A stretch of 64,000 nucleotides of DNA from Gammaproteobacteria bacterium (lineage in GTDB: Bacteria > Pseudomonadota > Gammaproteobacteria > Pseudomonadales > Moraxellaceae), in contig JAGWUI010000006.1 in NCBI GenBank assembly GCA_028868515.1, forward strand, positions 56,890-120,889. The letters are read 5' to 3'. Positions within the stretch are counted from its first letter, which is position 1. Each line of letters begins with the position of its first letter. The notes under the pieces are model-generated. The model saw only the letters and a list, made by a program, of their open reading frames with translations, did not search any database and was not told the DNA's origin. Below are positions 18,219 to 31,985 of the stretch, one piece after another. The translations under genes were made by a program, and so were the position numbers.

Positions 18219-20719
18219 TAGAAGCTTTCCATTGCACGATCGAGTGCCGATGTTGAGCGCGACGGTGGTGGTGTGAGATTGCGGGTAGGAGCTACAGGAG
18301 CAGAAGGCTGTCCAATCGGATTGCCATTGGCATCTGTCGCAGAGTTATTAGGGGTGATCGCAGGTGCGTTAGGATCCATAGAGGCATTTTGCAATGCTTG
18401 CATTTGATCAATTTTTGCTTGCCCGCAAGGTGTCGCTTGTGCAGGTATCGTATTGCGGAGCATTGGAATATAAGTTGCCCCAGCACAACCTTCCGCAGAA
18501 ACTTGTCCGCTTGTCGTATCTAGCCATTGCCAAACAACATTGTCAGGCTGCGCAAATGCAACAGGCGTAAGTTTAAGACGACTCATTAAGTCAATCCAAA
18601 TGGGTAATGCGCCTGTTGCGCCTGATAACCCCGTTGGACGATTATCATCCTGACCAACCCAAACAACAGCCGTGTAATTTCCACTATAACCTGCAAACCA
18701 TGAGTCGCGTAGATCATTGGTTGTACCCGTTTTTCCAGCCAAATTCAGTGTTGCTGGTAATGTACGGTTGACCGCTGCCGCAGTTCCTGATTTGACGACC
18801 TGCTGCATCGCATAATTCAACAAATAAGTTGCAGCAGGATCTGAGCCTTGTTGCATTGATAAGCCGAATCGTTGAATTGGCTGCCCATTTGATTTGATTA
18901 CAGAGATAATTGCGCGCGGCGGATGTTGAAAGCCATCAGATGCAATCGTCTGATACATATTTAAAATATCAAGTGGCGATAAATTTGCTGCGCCCAGAAG
19001 GATAGAAGGGTAGCCTGTTAATGTTGCATCCACACCTAGATTTTTTAAGGTATTAATGACTTGAGGCACACCAAGTTGCATACCTAAATGTACAGTTGCC
19101 TGATTATATGAATGAGCAAGTGCATCAGTCAGGCTTACTACACCATGATCTTGTAGATCATAGTTTTCTGGTTGCCAATGGGTTAGTCCAGCACCAGATA
19201 CATCCACAGGACCATCGTCGAGTAGTGACGTTAAGTTATAGCGACCAGATGCCAATGCTGTGAGGTACACTGCGGGTTTAAATAAAGACCCAACTTGTCT
19301 GCGAGCATCTAAAGCACGGTTATAACCCGTAAATAAGCCAGAACCTCCAACGACTGCGAGGATTTCACCGTTTTGTGGATTACTGACCAAAACTGCACCC
19401 TGCAATCCTGTTAAGCGCTTAGGATTGGATTTGACAATGCGATTGATCGTTTGATCGAAAGCGGCATTAGCTGCATTTTGTACACGTGGATCTAATGTCG
19501 TGAAAATTTGTAGACCATCGCTGGTTAAGTCACTTTCTTGATATTCAAGGCGTAAACGGCGACGCACTAAATCAAGAAAATCTGGATATAAACTTTGACC
19601 TGCGGTTGGTTTTTTCACAATTCCAAGTGGCGCATCATGCGCGGCTTGATATTGATCTTGCGTAATTTTTCCTTGTGCAAGCATATTATCTAGCACAACA
19701 TTTCTACGTGCCAAAGCAGCTTCAGGGTGACGCCAAGGATTATATTCACTAGGACCTTTAACTAATCCAACTAATAAGGCAACTTGTGGCAACTTGAGCT
19801 CTTGAATAGGCTGTCCAAAATAAAATTGGGCGGCTAATCCAAAACCATTAATTGAATGATTGCCATTTTGACCAAGATTAATCTCATTTAAATAGGTTTC
19901 TAAAATCTCGTTCTTGGAATAATGAGATTCCAATAATAAAGCCATCACAGCTTCTGTTGCTTTACGTTTCAGCGTTCTTTCATTAGTCAGATAAAAATTC
20001 TTAACTAATTGCTGAGTAAGAGTCGATCCACCTTGTCTTGCACCACCCGTTGCATTGGATAGTAAAGCACGTCCTAAACCACGCACCGATATCCCATGAT
20101 GTTGATAGAACGAATGGTCTTCCGTTGCAATCAATGCATCAATCAACGATTGAGGCGTGTCACTCAGTTTAATCAGTACACGATCTTCATTGATTCGAGG
20201 GTAAATTCCACCAATGAGTACAGGTTCTAAACGGACTACACCTGTATTGTTAGTTTGAGTGCTTTGAATGTCTGCAATTGCTGTTGGTCCAAATTGGACT
20301 TTTAAAACTTGTTCTGGCTCGAGAGAGGTTCCAAAGTTAAAGCCGCGAGTGTGAATGAACATCGCGCCGCCATTGTCAGTAAAAGTTCCAGAAGTTTGAT
20401 AGTCGCTTGTTTTTTTATAGCCTAATAAAGTTAATTCATCTTTAACTGACTTTGCATCAACATTTGCACCGACATATAGTTCTAAAGGACGAGCATAAAC
20501 TTTAGCTGGAATTTCCCAACGTTGGCCTTCGAATTTTGTACGCACAACACTATCAAGTCTCATTACATAAATTGCTAATGCAACGAAACTGAGCACAATA
20601 ACCACAAGAAAAAGTAATGCGACTACGACCAATCCGTTATTAGACTGAGGAGAGTCATTTCTTGGATTCGAAATACGGGAAATGACTTTAGACTTATTAG
20701 GAAAATGAGAACCAGACAA
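18218..20719 (-). CDS. mrcB: Penicillin-binding protein 1B
   Basis: Bifunctional class A PBP that polymerises and cross-links peptidoglycan. The 833-residue product has a short cytoplasmic tail, one membrane helix at about residues 30-52, a UB2H-like domain (about 75-160), a GT51 glycosyltransferase domain (catalytic Glu in ATEDHSFYQHHG near residue 200, and GGSTLTQQLVKN) and a transpeptidase domain. The transpeptidase active site shows the Ser of SLFK (SxxK), SYN (SxN) and KTGTT (KTG). The C-terminal 60 residues are a Pro/Asn-rich tail. The UB2H region separates it from PBP1A. It heads a three-gene minus-strand operon. Confidence 0.95.
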   Translation of the reverse strand: MSGSHFPNKSKVISRISNPRNDSPQSNNGLVVVALLFLVVIVLSFVALAIYVMRLDSVVRTKFEGQRWEIPAKVYARPLELYVGANVDAKSVKDELTLLGYKKTSDYQTSGTFTDNGGAMFIHTRGFNFGTSLEPEQVLKVQFGPTAIADIQSTQTNNTGVVRLEPVLIGGIYPRINEDRVLIKLSDTPQSLIDALIATEDHSFYQHHGISVRGLGRALLSNATGGARQGGSTLTQQLVKNFYLTNERTLKRKATEAVMALLLESHYSKNEILETYLNEINLGQNGNHSINGFGLAAQFYFGQPIQELKLPQVALLVGLVKGPSEYNPWRHPEAALARRNVVLDNMLAQGKITQDQYQAAHDAPLGIVKKPTAGQSLYPDFLDLVRRRLRLEYQESDLTSDGLQIFTTLDPRVQNAANAAFDQTINRIVKSNPKRLTGLQGAVLVSNPQNGEILAVVGGSGLFTGYNRALDARRQVGSLFKPAVYLTALASGRYNLTSLLDDGPVDVSGAGLTHWQPENYDLQDHGVVSLTDALAHSYNQATVHLGMQLGVPQVINTLKNLGVDATLTGYPSILLGAANLSPLDILNMYQTIASDGFQHPPRAIISVIKSNGQPIQRFGLSMQQGSDPAATYLLNYAMQQVVKSGTAAAVNRTLPATLNLAGKTGTTNDLRDSWFAGYSGNYTAVVWVGQDDNRPTGLSGATGALPIWIDLMSRLKLTPVAFAQPDNVVWQWLDTTSGQVSAEGCAGATYIPMLRNTIPAQATPCGQAKIDQMQALQNASMDPNAPAITPNNSATDANGNPIGQPSAPVAPTRNLTPPPSRSTSALDRAMESF

Positions 20720-20982
20720 AATAATGCGCCGTACGTTGGTAAAAAATTAGATAAATGATGCGACAGTATAAGTTTAGATGCAATCATTCTTCGTGAAGAA
20801 AACGTGGTGCTTTCGTGAATAAAATGAGAACAGTATGAAGTGAGGCGATTCATACCAGCTGATATATAGCGACATGTCATGTATGGAGAGCAAATTCTGC
20901 AACTGATATGAATGAAAAGTAGTCTATTCCTCATCAAAATGGTCACAAATCGAGCAAGTAAACGGGAATAGAGAGAAAGAGT

Positions 20983-21010
20983 TTGACAGGTTGAGATAAA
21001 AGTATAGAAT
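20983..21010 (+). promoter_or_regulatory. rRNA promoter P1
   Basis: TTGACA at 20983-20988 and TAGAAT at 21005-21010, 16 bp apart, are followed by a GC-rich segment (GCACCCC), as in stringently controlled rRNA promoters. It lies about 435 bp before the 16S gene. Confidence 0.7.
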
Positions 21011-21158
21011 GCACCCCACAGCGACGGTGATGTGCTTTTAAATAAGTAGATTAAACAATAGCTTGGGTGTTTTGTGGTGAGTTTTGATGTTTGTTTGGTG
21101 CTGTTTTTGCTGAGTTTGAGAAACGTTAATCGCTTCGAAAAACAAATTGAAAATAACG

Positions 21159-21186
21159 TTGACAACTTCAAAAACTACTGTAGAAT
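21159..21186 (+). promoter_or_regulatory. rRNA promoter P2
   Basis: A second TTGACA (21159-21164), 16-bp spacer and TAGAAT (21181-21186), with hexamers and spacing identical to P1. The discriminator ACGCCTCC is GC-rich. It lies 176 bp downstream of P1 and about 260 bp before 16S. Confidence 0.75.
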
Positions 21187-21279
21187 ACGCCTCCTACCGC
21201 GGTGATCCAGACGATGGATACGGCGGGTAAGATCAAGAAAACATTATCCTTTTGGGTGTTGTGTTTGATTTTACGAAAG

Positions 21280-21291
21280 ACTCTTTAAGAA
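21280..21291 (+). promoter_or_regulatory. boxA-like antitermination site in rRNA leader
   Basis: ACTCTTTAAGAA resembles the NusB/NusE-binding boxA consensus TGCTCTTTAACA and sits between P2 and 16S, where boxA is expected. Confidence 0.5.
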
Positions 21292-21444
21292 TTAGTGAAG
21301 AACAACTTGTGTGGATTTTTGCTGGTTTTGATGAAAAAATATTTCATTGAAATTTGCAAAATTTTCTCGAAGTTTATTTGAGTAATTTCGTCAGTTTTGA
21401 TGAGTCAGATTTAGAACCTTAGATTAAAGGTTCAAAGAAGTATT

Positions 21445-22977
<1,533 letters not shown>

Positions 22978-23093
22978 ACGAATTCATCGGGCCAGCAAGA
23001 ATCCACAACAAGTTGTTCTTCACATAGACGCAGTATGCGATGCAGAAATGTATTGGGTATTGAGTCAGCATTCCCGAGTTCTTGAAAAAGAAT

Positions 23094-23169
23094 GGGGTCT
23101 TAGCTCAGTTGGTAGAGCGCCTGCTTTGCAAGCAGGATGTCAACGGTTCGACTCCGTTAGACTCCACCA
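23094..23169 (+). tRNA. tRNA-Ala (TGC)
   Basis: A 76-nt cloverleaf starting GGGGTCTTAGCTCAG, with anticodon loop TTTGCAA (anticodon TGC), T-arm GGTTCGACTCC and encoded CCA end. It lies in the 16S-23S spacer, first of the two tRNAs. Confidence 0.98.
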
Positions 23170-23224
23170 TATGCTTTAGATAGCTGTAAGTAGTTTGCAG
23201 TGTTTAGCGTTGTACCCCGCGAAC

Positions 23225-23301
<77 letters not shown>

Positions 23302-23445
23302 TTAAGTTGGTGAGGTTGAGTAAAGTTGAATAGTCAACATAGCTTAGTAGTCATACTAACCTCTGTTGATTAAGCATCTCTAGTAGATGTGAGATTAAGG
23401 AATCATCTGCGACCTGACGAAGGCGTAGAAGACTTAAAAGGTCAA

Positions 23446-23457
23446 ACTCTTTAATAG
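23446..23457 (+). promoter_or_regulatory. boxA-like site in the 16S-23S spacer
   Basis: AACTCTTTAATA lies about 150 bp before 23S in the 306-bp stretch after tRNA-Ile. It resembles boxA, which promotes antitermination into 23S. The rest of this spacer holds no gene and probably includes the RNase III processing stem for 23S. Confidence 0.45.
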
Positions 23458-23607
23458 ATTGGAAAATTGAGTTGTAGTTAATAATCTATTTGATGATTGA
23501 TTTCATACTTGGAATAAATTGTTGGATAGATACTAAAACTGAATCAAGCGTTTTGGTCAAATAACCATTGAAGCTATATGATTTTCTACAGTTAAACGAC
23601 TGTTTAG

Positions 23608-26510
<2,903 letters not shown>

Positions 26511-26702
26511 ACCTAAACGGTTGTTGTTAGATAAAAGCTTCAAAGGTTATAGATCAAAGCAAAGCACAAAGCTTGGTTCAGATTTAGATGATTTAAATAA
26601 TCAGTTAACGACAACTCAATCAGCCCAATCTAGCAAATTGGCAAAGTAGTAAAAGCAGAGAAAGGATTACCTTGATCATGCGACTAACGAGCCTAACAGT
26701 TG

Positions 26703-26818
26703 TGCTGAGGACTATAGCGAGAGTGAACCACCTGATCCCATCCCGAACTCAGAAGTGAAACCTCTTTGCGCCGATGGTAGTGTGGCATTCGCCATGTGAG
26801 AGTAGGGCATCCTCAGCT
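26703..26818 (+). rRNA. 5S ribosomal RNA
   Basis: About 116 nt, with terminal arms GCTGAGG and CCTCAGC pairing. The core CCTGATCCCATCCCGAACTC and GCGCCGATGGTAGTGTGG are standard 5S sequences. Confidence 0.95.
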
Positions 26819-26827
26819 CATTATTCC

Positions 26828-26861
26828 AAAAGCCCCCTTAAGTTTCTCTTAAGGGGGCTTT
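26828..26861 (+). terminator. rRNA operon terminator
   Basis: AAAAGCCCCCTTAAG (26828-26842) and CTTAAGGGGGCTTT (26848-26861) form a strong GC-rich hairpin with a five-base loop, followed by CTTATT. It lies 9 bp after 5S. Confidence 0.92.
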
Positions 26862-26980
26862 CTTATTGGGGCGTGCGGGAAAGTTGTTGGGCTACATTTT
26901 CACTATCATTTTGTTTTAACCAGATGAAATAGAGGTTTATACTAGTCCCCACTATGAGATTATAAAAAAGGAGTAAGACC

Positions 26981-27466
26981 ATGGCATTACGAGGCGATCC
27001 TCAAGTTATTGCTTTTCTAAATAAAGTTCTTTTAAATGAACTGACAGCAATTAATCAGTATTTCTTACATTCCAAGATGTTCAAGAATTGGGGTATCACC
27101 AAGCTTGCTGAGCATGAGTGGCATGAGTCTATTGATGAGATGAAACATGCTGATCGTCTCATAGAGCGTATTTTATTTCTAGAAGGGCTACCTAATTTAC
27201 AACAGCTTGGTAAGTTAAGGATCGGTGAAGATGTTAAAGAAATCTTAACCAGTGATTTAGCGATGGAGATGAATGCGCATCCTGATTTAAAAGATGCGAT
27301 TGAACACTGTGAAAAGGTTCGAGATTATGTGAGCCGAGATCTTTTTAGCGATATTTTGGAAAGCGAAGAAGAACATATTGATTGGTTGCAGACACAATTA
27401 GAACTCATCGAGCGTATTGGTATTCAGAATTATACGCAGACGCAACTTGGTTCGGATGATTCATAG
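26981..27466 (+). CDS. bfr: Bacterioferritin
   Basis: Bacterioferritin is a 24-subunit haem-containing iron-storage protein of the cytosol. The 161-residue product has the four-helix ferritin fold. The ferroxidase-centre residues are present: Glu20, the Glu53/His56 pair in SIDEMKHAD, and the EEEH pair near residue 130. Met54 aligns with the haem ligand Met52 of E. coli Bfr, so this is the haem-binding type. The gene stands alone, and no ferredoxin (bfd) is adjacent. A GGAG site lies just upstream of the ATG. Confidence 0.96.
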   Translation: MALRGDPQVIAFLNKVLLNELTAINQYFLHSKMFKNWGITKLAEHEWHESIDEMKHADRLIERILFLEGLPNLQQLGKLRIGEDVKEILTSDLAMEMNAHPDLKDAIEHCEKVRDYVSRDLFSDILESEEEHIDWLQTQLELIERIGIQNYTQTQLGSDDS

Positions 27467-27506
27467 AAAGATCGATCTAAATTTTTATCAATTCAGACGT
27501 AAAAAA

Positions 27507-27528
27507 AGTCCGCCGGGGGAGGCGGACT
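27507..27528 (-). terminator. Terminator for the minus-strand lipoprotein gene
   Basis: AGTCCGCC and GGCGGACT (6-base loop) are followed, on the minus strand, by seven T. On the plus strand no T-tract follows, so it mainly serves the gene at 27651-28208, though bfr transcripts could be shortened back to it. Confidence 0.8.
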
Positions 27529-27650
27529 GAAAAGGGGTTTTGCCTTAGTAGACGAGTTTATTGTATGACGATAAGCATTTTCATACTGTAGTATAGCTGT
27601 TTTTCTATGTAAACATATGTCAAATGCCCACGACTCGTGTGAACGTTTAG

Positions 27651-28208
27651 TTATTCCAGCGATCCATTCTTAGGAAATGTAGTGATTTTTTGGTTGAGGA
27701 AGGCTTGTAAATCACTATAGCTTTGCATATCCGCATCATCTCCGATTTGAACAATAATCGTAATGAGTTGCTTATTGATCGGTGCAACAAAAAGCTCGAT
27801 GCGTTGTCGTTCATTATTGGAATCACGAACTCGATAGGTTGAATGAAGGAAGTCATGATCTGCAAGTTGCAGTGAATCGTCATCGGCAGGGTTAATGAGG
27901 CTACGATGAGAGATGCTAAACTCTTGTTCAGTTTGTTGTTTTAGTGCATTAAATATGGCAATCACTGGAGTTTGTGAGATGCTTTCTAGAGTCGTGTAAG
28001 TCTGCTTGATTTGGATATGACCCAATGGTGATTCAAATTGTTGTATCTTGGGTGAGACTGGCGTAACCGTATGCCACTCTTCGAGGGATGCCTTTGGTGA
28101 TTGAATAAGTGAAATGGTGACATGCTTAGCAGCTTCTTCACGCGACATACAACCAGCGAGTAAAAAGAGGCTAAAGACGATAGATAACCCAATATATTTG
28201 TCTTTCAT
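27651..28208 (-). CDS. Predicted lipoprotein of unknown function (DcrB-like size and layout)
   Basis: A 185-residue protein with a signal peptide ending in the lipobox LLAGC (Cys20). The mature part is an alpha/beta domain with no motif I can name. The order (short strand-rich segment, a helix around FNALKQQTEQEF, then strands ending RIELFVAPINKQLITIIVQI) is like that of small periplasmic proteins such as DcrB/PsbP-fold lipoproteins, but that is a guess. It is monocistronic, with its own terminator. Confidence 0.6.
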   Translation of the reverse strand: MKDKYIGLSIVFSLFLLAGCMSREEAAKHVTISLIQSPKASLEEWHTVTPVSPKIQQFESPLGHIQIKQTYTTLESISQTPVIAIFNALKQQTEQEFSISHRSLINPADDDSLQLADHDFLHSTYRVRDSNNERQRIELFVAPINKQLITIIVQIGDDADMQSYSDLQAFLNQKITTFPKNGSLE

Positions 28209-28288
28209 CTGATTTGAATTTCATCTAGAAGCATCATCAAATTTACGATCATCCTTGATCAATTAAGACGCAATTTTTAGTGTGGTAT

Positions 28289-28636
28289 TTAGGCTTTTTT
28301 AACGAATTCTGATTTCAGTTTCATCGCGCCAATGCCATCAATTTTACAGTCGATATCATGACCATCGCTGGCATCAGGTAGCAAACGAATATTTTTGACT
28401 TTAGTCCCGACTTTAACAACCAATGATGAGCCTTTCACTTTTAAATCTTTAATCACGGTAACGGTATCACCATCAGTTAATACATTCCCATTTGAGTCTT
28501 TAATGATCGCAACAGCATCATCGTTGGCTACAGTGTTTTTACTCCATTCATGACTGCATTCAGGGCATATAAACAATTCGCCGTCTTCATAGGTGTATTC
28601 GGATTGGCATTTTGGGCAATTTGGCAATGAGCTCAT
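28289..28636 (-). CDS. yjdM: Zinc-ribbon YjdM/PhnA family protein
   Basis: A 115-residue protein of the PhnA/YjdM family. The N-terminal zinc ribbon is [20 protein letters not shown] followed by C, a CxxC...CxxC pair. The C-terminal domain has the family segment [20 protein letters not shown]. The family is named after the phosphonate locus of E. coli, but most members are not phosphonate hydrolases and the role is unclear. It is not near any phosphonate gene here. Confidence 0.9.
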   Translation of the reverse strand: MSSLPNCPKCQSEYTYEDGELFICPECSHEWSKNTVANDDAVAIIKDSNGNVLTDGDTVTVIKDLKVKGSSLVVKVGTKVKNIRLLPDASDGHDIDCKIDGIGAMKLKSEFVKKA

Positions 28637-28740
28637 AAGGAAAGTCCTTAAAAAGTGGCTATTTTACTCTAAATTACGAGCTCACTGCTTTAAAAAGAAA
28701 GTGGGCAGTCGTGTTAGAAATTAAATGCATCCTATTTTTG

Positions 28741-29685
28741 TTATGGCGGTGCAGTACGGCGCTTCTTTTTGCCTGCGAGATGGGCTTCTTTTTTGGCTTC
28801 GCGTTCTAGTTTAGCTTCCTGCGCGAGCACTTCTTCTTGCTCAGCCATTTCTGGGGTCTCGAAACTGATTTTGCCGAGCAGTGGTTTGCGAATATCATGA
28901 ATGACCATTTCACCAAGGCGAACATAGTCAACACATTTCCCGCTTGAGAAATAGCGTTTTTTTACGCCAACAATTTCAAAAAAATCCATAGCATCCGCAG
29001 GAAGTTCTTCTAGACCGTAGCGTTCTTTGACACGTTCTGGATAGGCTTGAATGAGATAATCCATGGCATAGCATGCGATGTCATCAAAGGTCACGGCAGT
29101 GTTTTTAATCGCGCCTGTGATTGCGAGGCGATAGGCTGAGTTTTGGTTATGGAATTTTGGCCATAAGATTCCGGGTGTGTCGAAGAGCACGATTTCTTCA
29201 TCAAGTTTGATGCGCTGCTGGGCTTTGGTGACCGCAGGTTCATTGCCTGTCACGGTGATTTTGCGCCCCTTTAGAATGTTAATTAAAGTGGATTTTCCGA
29301 CGTTGGGGATGCCGACGATCATGGCTTTGATATTGCGAACTTGGCTTGAGGTACGTGGCACGAGTTGGTGGCAGAGGTCGGTCAGGGCTTGGACGCGCAG
29401 ATGCTGGCTGGAGTTAATTGCCAAAGTTTTAACCGTTGGATCCTTTTCGAAATAAGCCATCCATTGCTTCGTGATTTCAGGATCGGCGAGGTCGTCTTTA
29501 TTGAGAAGTTTGATCCGCGGAATATTACCTGAAAACTCAGCAATGACAGGATTCTGGCTGCTGTAGGGAATGCGGGCATCCAACACTTCAATAATCACAT
29601 CAATATTCGGCAGTAGTTCTTTAATGTCGTTGGTTGCCTTGCTCATGTGGCCAGGAAACCAATTGAGGTTTGTTTTTGGATTCAT
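28741..29685 (-). CDS. ylqF: YlqF/RbgA-type circularly permuted ribosome-assembly GTPase
   Basis: A 314-residue GTPase with permuted motif order: G4-like NKDD near residue 80, G1 GIPNVGKST near residue 127, and G3 DTPG near residue 170. The N-terminal NWFPGHMSKA segment is the YlqF/RbgA/Mtg1 signature. Family members act late in 50S subunit assembly. The C-terminal tail is Lys/Glu-rich and probably binds rRNA. In Gammaproteobacteria this family is less universal than in Firmicutes, but it is common in Moraxellaceae and Pseudomonas. Confidence 0.9.
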   Translation of the reverse strand: MNPKTNLNWFPGHMSKATNDIKELLPNIDVIIEVLDARIPYSSQNPVIAEFSGNIPRIKLLNKDDLADPEITKQWMAYFEKDPTVKTLAINSSQHLRVQALTDLCHQLVPRTSSQVRNIKAMIVGIPNVGKSTLINILKGRKITVTGNEPAVTKAQQRIKLDEEIVLFDTPGILWPKFHNQNSAYRLAITGAIKNTAVTFDDIACYAMDYLIQAYPERVKERYGLEELPADAMDFFEIVGVKKRYFSSGKCVDYVRLGEMVIHDIRKPLLGKISFETPEMAEQEEVLAQEAKLEREAKKEAHLAGKKKRRTAPP

Positions 29686-29769
29686 AACAGACTGACTTTT
29701 GATTGAGATGTGAATGTGTTGGTAATGTGCGTGATTTTAACATGTTGGAGTGGATTAGGTTGGATCAAT

Positions 29770-29799
29770 AAAAAGCCCTACTCGTTAGCAGGGCTTTTT
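29770..29799. terminator. Terminator downstream of prpF
   Basis: AAAAAGCCC (29770-29778) and GGGCTTTTT (29791-29799) form a hairpin with a 12-base loop, T-rich on both strands. It ends the minus-strand prpF transcript before ylqF. Confidence 0.75.
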
Positions 29800-29868
29800 G
29801 AATGGGCTCGTCAGATTTTGGTCTGGTTTCCCACGCGTTTCGACAGGCTCAACGAGCTATGCAGTTAC

Positions 29869-31056
29869 TTAAAACGTATCCGCAGGAATTCGTACCCAAC
29901 CTTCCATCAGAATACGTGCACTGCGGCTCATGATAGCTTTAGTGACAGTCCATTCACCATTGACCAGTTTGGCTTCTGCACCGACACGCAATGTGCCAGA
30001 TGGATGACCAAAACGGACAGCTTGGCGTTCGCCGCCACCCGCAGCCAAGTTCACTAATGTGCCGGGAACAGCTGCTGCCGTACCAATTGCCACCGCGGCA
30101 GTGCCCATCATCGCATGATGCAATTTACCCATTGAGAGCGCGCGGACTAGTAGATCGACTTCTTCCGCTTTGATTTGCTTACCGCTGGATGCGACATAAT
30201 CTTTAGGCTTGGATACAAAAGCGATTTTCGGTGTGTGTTGACGAGTTAACGCTTCGGCAGGATCTTTAATTAAGCCCATTTTCAATGCGCCTGCAACGCG
30301 AATTGCTTCAAATCTGGCGAGTGCAGCAGGATCCGTATTAATCGCTTCGCGTAGTTCTGTGCCTGTATAGCCAATGTCTTCAGCATTCACGAAGACCGTT
30401 GGAATGCCTGCGGTAATCATGGTTGCTTTAAATGTGCCGACATTAGGCACTTCGAGGTCATCGACTAGATTTCCCGTTGGGAACATCGAACCGCCATCTT
30501 CACCATCATCGGATGGATCCATAAATTCGAGGACAATTTCTGCTGCTGGGAAGGTTACGCCATCCAGTTCGAAATCACCCGTTTCTTGTACTTGACCATT
30601 GGTAACGGGGACATGAGCAATGATGGTTTTATGGATATTTGCCTGCCAGATACGCACTGTGCATGTGCCGTTTTCTGGAATGCGTGCAGGATCGACCAGA
30701 CCCGCATGAATCGCAAATGCACCTGCCGCTGTCGACAGATTTCCGCAGTTGCCACTCCAATCGACAAATGCTTTATCAATGGACACCTGACCATATAGAT
30801 AATCGACATCATGTTCAGGTTGGCTGCTTTTGGACAGAATTACGCATTTGCTGGTACTCGATGTTGCGCCGCCCATACCGTCAATATGCGCCGAATATGG
30901 GTCTGGGCTGCCAATCACACGCATAAAGATTTTGTCGCGTGCAGCACCTGCGACTTGTGCGGCTTCAGGTAGGTCTTGTAAACGGAAAAAAACACCTTTG
31001 CTGGTACCGCCACGAATATAAGTTGCAGGAATGCGGATTTGAGGAAGATGGGACAT
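29869..31056 (-). CDS. prpF: 2-methylaconitate cis-trans isomerase PrpF
   Basis: PrpF isomerises 2-methylaconitate so that AcnD and aconitase together can replace PrpD in the methylcitrate cycle for propionate. The 395-residue product has the DAP-epimerase-like fold. IRGGTSKGVFF opens the N-terminal domain, and GNCGNLSTAAGAFAI contains the conserved cysteine. AVRFGHPSGTLRVGAE closes the C-terminal half. The usual partner acnD is 3.4 kb upstream on the same strand, separated by four unrelated genes (see findings). Confidence 0.95.
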   Translation of the reverse strand: MSHLPQIRIPATYIRGGTSKGVFFRLQDLPEAAQVAGAARDKIFMRVIGSPDPYSAHIDGMGGATSSTSKCVILSKSSQPEHDVDYLYGQVSIDKAFVDWSGNCGNLSTAAGAFAIHAGLVDPARIPENGTCTVRIWQANIHKTIIAHVPVTNGQVQETGDFELDGVTFPAAEIVLEFMDPSDDGEDGGSMFPTGNLVDDLEVPNVGTFKATMITAGIPTVFVNAEDIGYTGTELREAINTDPAALARFEAIRVAGALKMGLIKDPAEALTRQHTPKIAFVSKPKDYVASSGKQIKAEEVDLLVRALSMGKLHHAMMGTAAVAIGTAAAVPGTLVNLAAGGGERQAVRFGHPSGTLRVGAEAKLVNGEWTVTKAIMSRSARILMEGWVRIPADTF

Positions 31057-31145
31057 GGCGAGTACTCAACAGGGTCAGATGTTTTGCAGGCAATTATAAC
31101 GGGAACGCAGCGTTCAGGCGACTATGACTGTATTGATTGCATTCA

Positions 31146-31820
31146 CTAAAACGGTATGTCTGATTTTAGTTCTATTAGCTTACTTTGCAATGGATGCTCG
31201 AATGCCAGAAAACTGGCATGTAAAGCGAGGCGGTTTAAGGGGCTTTGCGTCGGTTCTGGGTGATAGAGTTTATCGCCTGTGATGGGATGTCCAATGTGTG
31301 CCAGATGGACGCGCAGTTGATGTGAACGTCCTGTGATGGGTTCTAATAAAATACGGCTGATGTCTTGCTCGGCGTCATAAGCAAGATGCTGATATAAGGT
31401 CTGGGCGTGTTTGCCGATTTCAAAATCGACCTTTTGTTTAGGGCGATTCGGCCAATCGGTGATGAGTGGCGCTTCTATGCTGCCTTGTCCTGTCAAATGT
31501 CCTTGTACTAGTGCGATGTAGTTCTTTTTGACGGTTCTGGCTTGAAATATTTTGCTGATGGCAACTTCGGCGTCGCGGTGTTTGGCAAACATAAGAATAC
31601 CAGAGGTTGCCATGTCTAAACGGTGAGTGACTTTGGCTTGTGGGTATTTTTCTAATATCCGCAAATAAGCACTGTCTTGGTGTTCTGGCAAGCGTCCCAT
31701 GACGGACAACAATCCTGCGGGCTTATCAATGACAATCAGGTCATCGTCTTCATAGAGAGTCTGCAACGGCTCTTGTGGCGGCGTATAGACGAAGTTGTCG
31801 TTGAGGGGCATGGGGATCAA
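31146..31820 (-). CDS. RluA-family pseudouridine synthase
   Basis: A 224-residue RluA-family enzyme without an S4 domain. The catalytic Asp is in THRLDMATSGILMF, and EPITGRSHQLRVH is the other core motif. Size and lack of S4 suggest RluA itself (23S U746 and tRNA U32) rather than RluC or RluD. I leave the symbol blank because other short paralogs exist. The start is either of the closely spaced ATG codons (MIPMP). It sits between prpF and a VOC gene, apparently unrelated to propionate metabolism. Confidence 0.85.
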   Translation of the reverse strand: MIPMPLNDNFVYTPPQEPLQTLYEDDDLIVIDKPAGLLSVMGRLPEHQDSAYLRILEKYPQAKVTHRLDMATSGILMFAKHRDAEVAISKIFQARTVKKNYIALVQGHLTGQGSIEAPLITDWPNRPKQKVDFEIGKHAQTLYQHLAYDAEQDISRILLEPITGRSHQLRVHLAHIGHPITGDKLYHPEPTQSPLNRLALHASFLAFEHPLQSKLIELKSDIPF

Positions 31821-31913
31821 GAAAGAGATGAATAAGCGAAGCGCAACATAACAATGCAGGGCTAGCGTGTCAACGGATTACGTTGATTGTTCCGCAAACG
31901 ATAGGATACTTTA

Positions 31914-31954
31914 AAGTGTATCGCACTGTATCGTGAATACAGTGCGATACACTT
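31914..31954. repeat. Perfect 18-bp inverted repeat, not a clear terminator
   Basis: AAGTGTATCGCACTGTAT (31914-31931) is followed by loop CGTGA and the exact reverse complement (31937-31954). No T-run of note follows on either strand. It lies between the VOC gene and the rluA-type gene, 94 bp before the latter. Confidence 0.9.
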
Positions 31955-31985
31955 CAAGAATGCTAGTGGTCACGACGAATACGGC

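Noticed and set aside
20623..21171. A minus-strand frame of 182 codons over the rRNA promoters and the PBP1b start
   Set aside because: It overlaps mrcB out of frame and spans both rRNA promoters. The translation has no recognisable domain.
29836..29858. TTTCGACAGGCTCAACG sequence after prpF, resembling a common dispersed repeat
   Set aside because: A single copy was seen, with no partner palindrome and no second occurrence in the window.
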